This document shows positions 10,841-19,900 of a stretch of DNA of 64,000 bases, one piece after another. The DNA comes from Riptortus pedestris. Lineage: Eukaryota; Arthropoda; Insecta; Hemiptera; Alydidae. A program made the translations under genes and the position numbers. Where the stretch lies: the NCBI GenBank assembly GCA_019009955.1, contig CM032228.1, positions 201,796,501 to 201,860,500 of the forward strand, read 5' to 3'. Position 1 is the first letter of the stretch, and every line of letters starts with the position of its first letter. Under the pieces are notes generated by a model. The model saw only the letters and a program-made list of their open reading frames with translations, was not told where the DNA came from and did no database searches.

Positions 10841-11456
10841 TCTTTCTTTTTCTTAGCTTGTTTCTCCTCTTTCTTCTTCTTTTCCTCCTCAAGTTTGCTC
10901 TTCTCTTCCTCTGATAATCTCTTCACTTTCTCTTCCTCTTTCGTTTTCTTGCCTTCTTCTTCCACTTTCCTTTTTGTGGGTTCTTCTACCTCTTTCTTCT
11001 TTTTGGCTTCTTCCTCTTTTTTTTCAGAGCTGCTTCCTGATTCTTCTTCTCAGCATCTTCTTTCACTTTCTGTTTTTCACCTTCTTCTTGGTCTCTTTTT
11101 TTCAGTGTAGCTTCTTCTTCCTCTTCATTTTCCTTAGCGAATTCTCCCTTTTCTTTTTTCTTAGTTGTGTCTACCTCTGCCTTTATCTTTGTCTCTTCTT
11201 CCTCATTCTTTTTCTTAGCTTTTCCTTCCCTTTTCTTTTTCATAGTAGCATCTTCTTCCAAATTACCCTCCTTTTCATTTATTTTCTTAGCTTCTTTTTC
11301 CTTTTTCTTTTCCTCTTCTTCCTTCCTCTTATCTTCCTCAATGTTTTGCTTATCCTCTTTCTTTGTCTCGACTTCTTCTTCCACTGGTTCAATATTGACA
11401 TCCTCAGCCCCATTTTCGAAACCGTGAAATGGCTCTTCACTTTCCGGTTCTTCATT
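10841..11456 (-). repeat. Purine-rich Lys/Glu-coding tract replacing Copia RT
   Basis: About 600 bases of GAA/AAG/GAG-type triplets on the minus strand. In the main polyprotein frame (to 10986) they encode a Lys/Glu-rich tail. A single-base change in an A run near 11021-11028 moves the same composition into another frame, which stays open through Lys/Glu-rich sequence to about 10843. The product would be a highly charged helix or coiled coil. It could be an expanded microsatellite or captured host sequence. Confidence 0.8.
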
Positions 11457-13373
11457 TGATCGCTCAGAAAAAACAATAGGAATTTCGCTGGGTGGTTTTG
11501 AGATTTTATTCGGTTTCTCAAATGAAGTTGCCTTCTCAATAAATTTAACATCCCTGGAAATAATCACTCGCTTCGGGTTTGAAGGATTGATAAGTCTATA
11601 TGCTTTACAGTCACCAGGATACCCGACAAAAATGCATTCTTCGGACTTGGTATCCAATTTTTTCCTATTTTCTTTATGGATAAATCTCATGGCTTTACAC
11701 CAAAAGACTTTGAGATATGATAAATTAACTTTTCTACCAGACCAGATTTCCTCCGGTAATTTATAATCGAGAGCTTTCGTAGGGCTTCGATTTTTAAGAT
11801 AAGTGGCTGTACTCACCGCATCTCCCCAATATCTTCGATCCAACCCTGAGTCCTCTAACATAGTCCTAGATTTCTCAATAATTGTGCGATTAACTCTTTC
11901 GCTTACACCATTTTGTTGAGGAGAATAAGACGCAGATTTTTGATGGACAATCCCATGACTGCGTAAGTAATTCTCAAAGTTTTTATTAGTGTATTCTTTA
12001 CCATTATCAGTACGAAATATTTTTATCTTAGCCTCAAGTTGTTTTTCTACCTCATTTTTGAAATCTTTAAACTTATCCATAGTCTCATATTTGTTTTTTA
12101 ACAAATAAGTAAAAGTCTTCCGACTGAAATCGTCAGTAAATTTTAACATATATCTAGCACCTCCCCAAGAGGGAACACTCATTGGTTCACACAAATCAGA
12201 GTGTATGAGTTCTAGCTTACGTGATGATTGCACACCCCTATTTTTATTAAAGGGTTCTCTGTTTTGTTTGCCTCTGATGCAAGCTATACAATCACTGTCG
12301 CCATTATCACTGAAATCCATCCCAATAGCAGAAATCTTTAATTTATTCATATAATATCTATTTAGGTGCCCTAATCTTTGATGCCACAGGTCATGAGGCA
12401 ATTTTTTCACCTGTTTGATTTCATTAGCATTTTTCACTACATTTACAGCCTGGGGCTTTTTTATTTTATAAACTCCTCCTTCATTGTAAGCAGTCATCAG
12501 CTCACTATCGATTATGTCACATTTCGGATAAATTTTACACTTGTCACGATCAAAAACAACTTTATAACCCTTGTCTGTTATTTTACTAACTGATAACAAG
12601 TTAGTCGCCAGCTGTGGAACATACAACACATCCGAAACATTAATATCTTTATTAAGATTAACTAATCCAACAGCTTCTGATGTAACTTTATTATTGTTAG
12701 CCACTGAAATCTCTTGTTTGTTTTCACTACAGTCACTTAACCAATGTTTGTTCTTGGTCATATGTGAGGTTGCACCAGAATCTACTATCCAGTCGTTGGA
12801 GTCTGATATCACTGGTGATAAGGCAGATTTTTGAATAAGCACTGATCTAATATAATCCGACGTAGTTTTAACTCCTGTGCTCTCCATAGCCATTATCATA
12901 GGCTCGTACTCGTCTGATAGCCCACTTAACATAATAACACCGATGAATTCGTCATCTAGGCCAGCTCCTATTGCTTCTAATTTCTGGGATAGTGACAAAA
13001 TCTCATTTAAGTAATCTTCCATGCTACTAAAATGGTTTAAGTCAATACGAAAAAGTTTTCTAAGAAGAGATAGCCTTCTGGATAGGCCCTTGTCTTCATA
13101 AGTATTTTCTAGCTTCTCCCAGATTTCTTTAGCCGTCTTGCAACATTTTACAATAGGGTAAAGGGATTCATCAATCAACAAACAAATTTTGGCTCTAGCT
13201 TTAGAATCCTTCTTCGTACCTTCATCTTCTCCGGTGATATAACCCCACAGGTCCTCGGCAGTTAAATACATCTCCATCCCGAACTTCCAAGAGTTGTAAT
13301 TTTCCCTTCCGAGTAACTTTTTAACGCTAGGTGACCAACTAGAGCTGTTTTCCATGTTTTTCTTCGAATCCAT
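10986..13373 (-). CDS. Copia Gag-protease-integrase polyprotein (RT-less)
   Basis: 795 codons from ATG at 13371-13373. Residues 1 to about 183 are a Copia-type Gag (ENYNSWKFGMEMYL). No CCHC zinc knuckle lies between Gag and protease, although one is expected. The protease motif DSGATSHM starts at residue 198. Integrase has HHCC-like residues (LWHQRLGHL near 331-337; DCIACIRGK near 361-369) and the catalytic triad D393 (HSDL), D456 (RTDNGKEY) and E492 (NGVSERVNRT), with the standard 35-residue spacing. Residues from about 640 on are Lys/Glu-rich, in the place where RT should begin. The frame ends at TAG 10986-10988. Integrase may still be intact; replication is not possible without outside RT. 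Confidence 0.92.
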   Translation of the reverse strand: MDSKKNMENSSSWSPSVKKLLGRENYNSWKFGMEMYLTAEDLWGYITGEDEGTKKDSKARAKICLLIDESLYPIVKCCKTAKEIWEKLENTYEDKGLSRRLSLLRKLFRIDLNHFSSMEDYLNEILSLSQKLEAIGAGLDDEFIGVIMLSGLSDEYEPMIMAMESTGVKTTSDYIRSVLIQKSALSPVISDSNDWIVDSGATSHMTKNKHWLSDCSENKQEISVANNNKVTSEAVGLVNLNKDINVSDVLYVPQLATNLLSVSKITDKGYKVVFDRDKCKIYPKCDIIDSELMTAYNEGGVYKIKKPQAVNVVKNANEIKQVKKLPHDLWHQRLGHLNRYYMNKLKISAIGMDFSDNGDSDCIACIRGKQNREPFNKNRGVQSSRKLELIHSDLCEPMSVPSWGGARYMLKFTDDFSRKTFTYLLKNKYETMDKFKDFKNEVEKQLEAKIKIFRTDNGKEYTNKNFENYLRSHGIVHQKSASYSPQQNGVSERVNRTIIEKSRTMLEDSGLDRRYWGDAVSTATYLKNRSPTKALDYKLPEEIWSGRKVNLSYLKVFWCKAMRFIHKENRKKLDTKSEECIFVGYPGDCKAYRLINPSNPKRVIISRDVKFIEKATSFEKPNKISKPPSEIPIVFSERSNEEPESEEPFHGFENGAEDVNIEPVEEEVETKKEDKQNIEEDKRKEEEEKKKEKEAKKINEKEGNLEEDATMKKKREGKAKKKNEEEETKIKAEVDTTKKKEKGEFAKENEEEEEATLKKRDQEEGEKQKVKEDAEKKNQEAALKKKRKKPKRRKR

Positions 13374-13485
13374 AGCAAAAATAACCGATTGCAGTTAACA
13401 CGCGCCCGGCCCGATTCACACTACTTACTTCGATTTACGCACAAATTTAAAAACACGAACTTTTAATGTCTCTCGAATATCGTGT

Positions 13486-13500
13486 CTGGGCCCATAACCA
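13486..13500 (-). promoter_or_regulatory. Copia primer binding site (initiator tRNA-Met anticodon region)
   Basis: Just inside the 5' LTR the minus strand reads TGGTTATGGGCCCAG. It is complementary to the anticodon-arm region of initiator tRNA-Met (CTGGGCCCATAACC), the half-tRNA priming known for Drosophila copia, not to a tRNA 3' end. Confidence 0.8.
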
Positions 13501-13501
13501 T

Positions 13502-13679
13502 TGCTGGTTAATAAATAAGCAAGATTAGAGAGATAAAATAAGATTTAATACTCAAACATAATCTCAGTGCACCCTCAACTCATGACTCAGTCTAACTCAC
13601 CAAGTACAATATGGCGGGGAACATACACGTTGCCTACGCCTTATATATTATTTAGTAAATTAGAATTACAATATTAATA
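13502..13679 (-). repeat. Copia 5' LTR
   Basis: 178 bp. Holds 18 bases missing from the other LTR. Followed on its outer side by the target duplication GAGGT (13680-13684). Confidence 0.92.
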
Positions 13680-14639
13680 GAGGTTGTACTCATGACGCGA
13701 TTTTCGAAATTTTTCTTCAAATGTCCCTACCCAGGAGATGACGAAAATGAGGTCCGTTCAAAACTATGTATGTATATATATACTCGTATATATTTTCTCG
13801 TAATTGTTTTTCTTTCCGGTGTGAGGCGGGCAGACCCCCCCCCCCCCCGGGGTTTGTTTACATTTCTAAACTAATGCTTCCTGTCGGCAGGTTATTGAAA
13901 TTGGTTGAAACATTTCTTATTTCCGTTTGTTTTTATTCACGCTGTTGTTGTGTTACCAGTATTTATATTTATCTATTACTAAACTTCACGAGGGAAATCT
14001 GCTTAGTTTACGCAGCCATTTTCTAGTTGTTTCATTTTATTGACTTATTTTCTAATATTTCTGTTTCATTTTATAATAATTGTACATAATATGTTATGTG
14101 AAATAAAAAAAAATTGTTAGTGTTTAAAAAATTGGTCTTTTTATTCCACCTTAAATAAAAAAAAAAAAAAATCTTACCTACGTCGCCAATACGTACATTA
14201 GTTTTAAACGCCTTCTCTGAGAACGTTAGTATTCCAGGTTTAATATTATACAAGGAATATATTATTAATTGAATACTTAAGTATATAACAATTATCAATA
14301 ATAACGCAGATATTTGAATATCATTTTTGAACAGTTTTATTTAACTTTACCCGTTTATTTTTTATTATTTTATTTTCAATTAATAAAGATATTTAACATT
14401 TTCTAGCGCTAGACATAAAAATATTCTTTTTCTTTGGCAGAAATCATTAAAATTTTCTTTAAATACATGGAACACGCTAAAAATGAAATGTCAATAATTA
14501 AAAAAAATATATTTATTTATTAATATTAAATAAACCCCTTAGAAGAAAAAAAATCAAAAAAAAAATCCAGAAATAGAAAGTCGCTCCCGGCGAGATTAGA
14601 TCTCGAGATTTCCGGTTAGAAAAAGAAAATTAAATCATC

Positions 14640-15300
14640 TGAGCCACGGTGACTTCCTGAAATAAACGTCTTGGGAACAACTCAAGCAAACTTTAACATT
14701 TGTTTTAGACGAACGTGTGATAAGTGCGTTCTCTTGCTTTAACAGAATTTGTTTTTCATTTGGTACTAAACCCTTGTTAGCCATGATGGCTCAGGTGAAA
14801 GTGTTGCGAAAACTGCATACTTCAGGAATTACGCAGAGTCACTCACGTATTTAAGAAGTACGAAGTAAATGAAAGCAACCTGACCTATGGCACCAGTAAT
14901 GTTCTAGGCGTCGCCAGTTGGGGCTTAGACTATTCTGGGTTCTATTCTTCGATCTCGCCACCCGTCTATAAAAGCGGCCCAACTCGCCCGAGTTAGTTTG
15001 TTCTCAGTTCTCTTCTAGTGAACAACAGTGCCTTCCGTGCAGCTATAGTGAACAGTGCGTTCTGTGCAGCTTTCGTGAACAGTGCATTTTAGTTTCAGTG
15101 CGATACAGTGTTTTATGTGAAGATAAGTGCAGTGCTGTTTTGTGAACTTCAGTGATTCGCATGATCGTGAGTTATTGTACTGCACAATAAGAAATGAAAT
15201 TATCAGTGCATACTTAGTTAAGAATAATTTATCACGTTTGTAGCGCATTTCAAATAAATTGTGCGGTTGATAAAAACTCTTAAGCTGTGTTTAATCTTGC
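14640..15300 (+). mobile_element. Possible solo LTR with TATA box and tandem GTGAACAGTG repeats
   Basis: A stretch less AT-rich than its surroundings has a TATAAAAG box (14967-14974), start-site-like sequence 27-39 bases later (GTTAGTTTG, TCTCAGTTC), then three diverged copies of a unit containing AGTGAACAGTGCGTTCTGTG, and AATAAA near 15252. No long reading frame follows. This is the layout of an LTR (U3-R-U5), perhaps Pao/BEL or Gypsy. I could not define termini or a target duplication. A promoter of an unseen host transcript is the alternative. Confidence 0.42.
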
Positions 15301-15344
15301 AATCCAAAAGAACTCACAGACCACTTTTCTTTTTTTTCATGTGC

Positions 15345-15510
15345 AATATTAAGTAAGTTATTTGCATTTTATAGTTTTTAGTCTTCAGTAAACCTAATTT
15401 CTACTCATCTCACATTAACAATAAACTTATATATCATGACACCTTTTATGCCAACCTTAAATAATGAACATTGTTTTCGACAAATTTATAGACACGTGCT
15501 AATACATAAG
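15345..15510 (+). mobile_element. HINE-like 3'-half fragment
   Basis: Blocks aatattaag(t)aagttatttgcattt, cttcagtaaaccta-tttctactcatc and acaataaact match the second half of the family consensus. The terminus is missing. Confidence 0.6.
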
Positions 15511-15831
15511 GTACATACGAATATCATATGTGTGACATCATTGATTAAGGTTTAACATTCTATACTCAAAAATGTTAATTTGATCTGTCACAGGGACGTC
15601 CTCGAGCGAGAGACAGTGACAAAGAGAGGGCCGGGTAGTCCAAGGTACAGGGAGTCAAAGGAAAGAAAGCAATTCCTAACCAAGCGATGCATGCAGGTCC
15701 TAGAGATACTCCTGCCCCCAATCCTAGCCAGCAGTTGCCCAAATAGGTAACGAGGAAAGGTCAGAGAAGGGGGGAGGCATGTGTTCCTTGTCTGAGAGAT
15801 TCAGCCAATAACACTTCAATACCATACTTAA

Positions 15832-16016
15832 AATTTAACCTCACATGGTAAACCTAGAGTGCCGAGTTTGATTCCCCCCTGGGCAGAGGAATTTATTTAG
15901 TGACGGAATTCATTAAATAAAATCCAGTCCCATCCTGGCTAGAAAGGGTGGTGACCTGTAGATAACCCGTCCCAATTAGCCTTAGTTGCAAAAAGTGGAC
16001 GTTAATAAATAATTTT
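15832..16016 (+). mobile_element. tRNA-derived SINE, 5' truncated
   Basis: Starts within the tRNA head (aacctcacatggtaaacc), holds a B-box-like GAGTTTGATTCCC and then the unique body (tttagtgacggaattcattaaataaaatcc ... acccgtcccaattagcc). It ends with gtggacgttaataaata. A second head (ggggctcaggtt) begins right after, at 16018. Confidence 0.8.
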
Positions 16017-16048
16017 GGGGCTCAGGTTCATGAAAGTATAAAGGTTAT

Positions 16049-16176
16049 TAGCAGATTTTCCTTAAGGGAAATCAGCTATTGAGGTCATACTCATGACGCG
16101 ATTTTCGAAAAATTTCAATTGTCCATCAACCATACCCAGGAGATGAGGTCCATTCAAAACTATCTATCTATCTATA

Positions 16177-16223
<47 letters not shown>

Positions 16224-16643
16224 CATTACCAAACTAGGCATTTAATCGTTTTATGTTAAAAGAAAGGCCAAGTTCTTAATGGCTGAAATCAGACCAGTGG
16301 GAGGGGAGATTTCGAAATATCGCTGTTACTATAGTCGGATCGAAAACTTGTATAGAACCAATCTTATTGCAAATTAAATTTATTATAAATATTGTTATGT
16401 AGATTTATTCTCTATCTTGAATATTAACCGAGATATTTGCATTTTTATTAAGTGTGTGCGGATAACGGACGGAGATGAGATCGGCTGATGTCGGTTCTAT
16501 TCATAAATGCATTTCCTTAACTATTCGGCTCTCCTGTAATTGGTTTAGAGACTTGTTACTACTACTGTTACTAGTATGCAGATTTCTCTATTGCAAACCT
16601 TCACCTGGGAAATCTGCTTAGTTTATGTAGCCCCTGCGTGACT
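16049..16643 (+). mobile_element. HINE-like repeat copy 6, full length (core A2)
   Basis: The 5' palindrome is at 16049, followed by a (TCTA)n/(TA)n core at 16160-16219 and a 3' end CTGGGAAATCTGCTTAG plus hairpin tail near 16643. An extra GCAGATTTCTCTATTG motif lies about 35 bases before the 3' inverted repeat, as in the copies at 38833 and 51661. Confidence 0.82.
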
Positions 16644-16894
16644 ACTTTACTTGTTAATGGGTGAATGTGGTCAAGAAGAGAGGCGGACTCAAAATATCTC
16701 TATTATTTTGAGTTAAATAAAAAAATGTTATATCAGAATCAAACTTGTCAAACATTTAAATGCTTCTTCGGTGGTTGTTTTAAACATTTTTTTGTTGTGT
16801 AATATTAAGCAAGTTTTTTTGTAATCTCGTATCCAATCTTAATTTTAATTGCTGTTAACAATGGATTCTTACCACGGGAAAAATAGAAAATAGA

Positions 16895-16975
16895 TTTTGA
16901 GTTGAGATCACCAAGTGTCATTTCACCACATGGAAAATCTGCTTATTCTATGCAGCCCCTGTGTGATGCACTTTT
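16895..16975 (+). mobile_element. HINE-like 3'-end fragment
   Basis: CACATGGAAAATCTGCTTA followed by tatgcagcccctgtgtgatg is a decayed copy of the family's 3' inverted repeat and hairpin. Confidence 0.65.
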
Positions 16976-16984
16976 TGATAAGGG

Positions 16985-19900
16985 GAAGATAAAATCATAA
17001 GAAAATAATTTAGTGCAAATGTAAAGAATTGTACCAAAAAAAAAAATAACAATATTTTTAAGTAGTAAAATATAATTTTTTTGATATACTATTATTGAAT
17101 CCAACCTTAAACAAAAGAACTTGAGCGTGCAGTTATTTTCGTTTTACGCACTAAGAGAAAATACCTCTCAGTTGTTGTGGCCCTATAATCTCTTTAACTC
17201 TTTCATTAATTATGAATTATTTTCGTATTATCAGATTTAACCTGTGAATCGCAAGTCCTAAAATTTAAATTATTGTACTAATATATTTAGTAACATGAAG
17301 TAGACATTAATTTAAAAAAAATGAAAAGGCAAATTACATTTAGCCAAAACTTTGTTTCAGAATTCTCAAATAAATTTAGAGTAATCCTAAGGAGCTCATA
17401 TATGTTTTCTTCAGTGTTTTTAGCCACAATAACTTTATGGTTAAGCGCTGAACATTATAATGGGTTAAAACATGGGTAGGTGGTAAAATCATATCAACAT
17501 AATACTAAATACTTTACTTTATCTCATTAAAAATTATATTTCAGCTGGGGCCTTTTTTCATTTATGAGTGGTCGAAAAAGATTGAGAAGTACAGAAATAT
17601 TTGAAATATCGCATGAATAATATTTAATATAAAACTGAGGATTGGGAATGTTGTTTTTAAGATATTTTGATTATAATTATAATGGAAAAGGAACTCAAAG
17701 AATAAGAAAAACAAAATAAAGTTTGTTTTTTAAGAATATATCATTACTCAAATAAGTACAGAGGTAGAAATATATGCCCTTGCTAAAGCAACTCAATAGC
17801 ATAGTGAATATTAAATAAATGTTATGTTTTTCACATAATACAAGTTAGTAAGTTAGTTACATGGGTAAAGTTCATGGTACTTATTTGGAACATCCATTCC
17901 TGAGTGAGTAGTTCTATAAATCATGTTTTAACAAAGTACTAAACATTTTTTATTCAGCATTTTATGCAGACTATAAATGCAATTGCAACAAAAACAAAAA
18001 TATTATACTATAACTAATTAGCACTCATAATGAATAGATAACGGGAAAGTTTTGGTAACTTGAACTCATGCTATGCAAAATTAAATCTCCTTAAGTTAAA
18101 CAAACCAAATAAATTCAAAATTGAACAATTTTTGATAAGCATAAATTATAAAAACTCAAATTCCAGGAATTAGAGTTATTAAAAATGATGAATACAATAA
18201 TTTCATTAAGGCTAAAATAAGTGTTTGTAATCTCTTAACCCAATCACAATGAAACAGTGATAGCATTTTAAGAGGCTGTTTGCCTAAATAATTAAATTCA
18301 CAAGAAAAAAATAGTTACCTATAATAAAAATAACAATAATAAAAAATTAATAGATGTATTATAATGTCAGAATCTGACATTGTATATTCATTTCCATGAG
18401 GCTGAAAAATAATTATGGATTTATTAAGAATTAGACATCATTAAAAACTGCACCTGGTCAAATAAAACAATTTGATTACAAATAATTTTAGTTAAAATGG
18501 ACTAAAGTTACAATGCAATAGTAATAGTTTTACAATGTCATTTTAATGCTAAAAAAAAGTGTAAAAATATAATAGAAAATAAAATGTACAATTTTTGGTA
18601 AAATTTCAAATTTTAGATGGACCCTCTGCAATAAATTTTTGATTTCATAGTTTATTTTGATGAATTCACAGCTCAAAAAAACATTAAATACAAAAAAAAG
18701 ATCATAGTTGAAATGCATTTAAAACAGGACTTTAAATATGAGATAATAGATGTACAATATTCTTCCAAATGGTTACATTCTTGAAAGGATGGAAAAATAC
18801 TTGCATTTTCAATTTAGCAACTATTTATGTCTTACTGTGATTGTACAAAATTAAATATAACTTTTAAAACTAAACCATTCACAGAAGGATAATTAATGAA
18901 ATCCAATTATTTCTTTATTAATTAGATTTAATTAAAAATAGGCATCAGATTCAATATTATAAAAGCATATACTCTAATAACAACATTAATTCACAGCAGC
19001 ATGTCAATTTCCTATGTCTAAAATAAAACAACCTTTTTAAAAATATTTTCCAGCAATAGAATGCTTATTCTGAACTAAGGAAAATTTAAGACTACAAAAA
19101 ATAATGTATAAGTTCAAATGCTCGATATAGTAAATAATTCATAAATTAAAGAAATTTGCAGACAGAGATTAAAAAAATTAATTTGTGCATTCAAGAGAAC
19201 AAAAATTCAAATTCATCTAAAATCTGACCATATTTCATGATAAAAATCTGAAAATAATTGAATATTGGGATGGAAAACCTTAAGAAGAGTTGTAAATCAT
19301 ATGAAGCAATAAGATTAAGCCAAGCAAAAATAAAAATGTAAATTTTAATATTTTAGTTTTCTAATTCCTTTAAATTTAATGACTTTATAAGTATTCGTTA
19401 TGGAATAAGATATTAAAGTTCATTTTTGCATAGATAATACTGATAATATAATTATAATCACAATCTACTATGAATATACTTAAAAATATAATAACCTATA
19501 ATAATAAAAAAAAATTAACAAAACAGAAAAAAAAAGACTTTGGTCTTATAATAGTCTTTTATAATAAAGAATAAAAAGCAGCTTTTCAATACAATTAGAT
19601 TAGAAGCACACAACAGAAACATATAAACTGCTCAAAAATGAATAGGTATATTGGTTATTTTTTCTTATCCTATTAATTTTAATTAAATTGACCTTAATTA
19701 AATTACTTTTTTATGGGGGGAAAATACAATAATTTCTAATAAATATTAATTATATTTATAATTTTTAAAAAATGCTAGGCCCCATAAATACCACAAAACA
19801 GCCAATATCCCTATTCATTTTTGAGCAGTTTAGTTAGATCTACCTATCAAGGAAATGAAATCTCTTTCTCCTTTAAGTTGATTAACCAAATATAAAATAA

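Larger units (their letters stand above)
10497..13679 (-). mobile_element. Copia LTR retrotransposon lacking reverse transcriptase
   Basis: Flanked by LTRs at 10497-10656 and 13502-13679 and by the 5-bp duplication GAGGT (10492-10496 and 13680-13684). In minus orientation the order is LTR, primer site, gag, protease, integrase, Lys/Glu-rich tract, RNase H tail, polypurine tract, LTR. The element is about 3.2 kb, shorter than the roughly 5 kb of complete Copia elements, because RT and most of RNase H are absent. The LTRs differ at only a few substitutions plus one 18-bp indel, so insertion was fairly recent. It would need RT from a related element to move. Confidence 0.93.
10460..14018 (+). 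mobile_element. HINE-like repeat copy 5 (core B), split by a Copia insertion
   Basis: The left part 10460-10496 is the family 5' palindrome. The right part resumes at 13680 with tgtactcatgacgcgattttcg and runs to about 14018, ending with GAGGGAAATCTGCTTAG and a damaged hairpin. The interior from about 13800 differs from most copies (ttccggtgtgaggcgggcag ... cctgtcggcaggttattg); the same core recurs at 63625-63840. Confidence 0.8.

Noticed and set aside
10835..11459. Several plus-strand open frames rich in Phe, Ser and Leu
   Set aside because: They are the complement of the Copia Lys/Glu tract (TTC/CTT/TCT triplets) and have no coding signal of their own.
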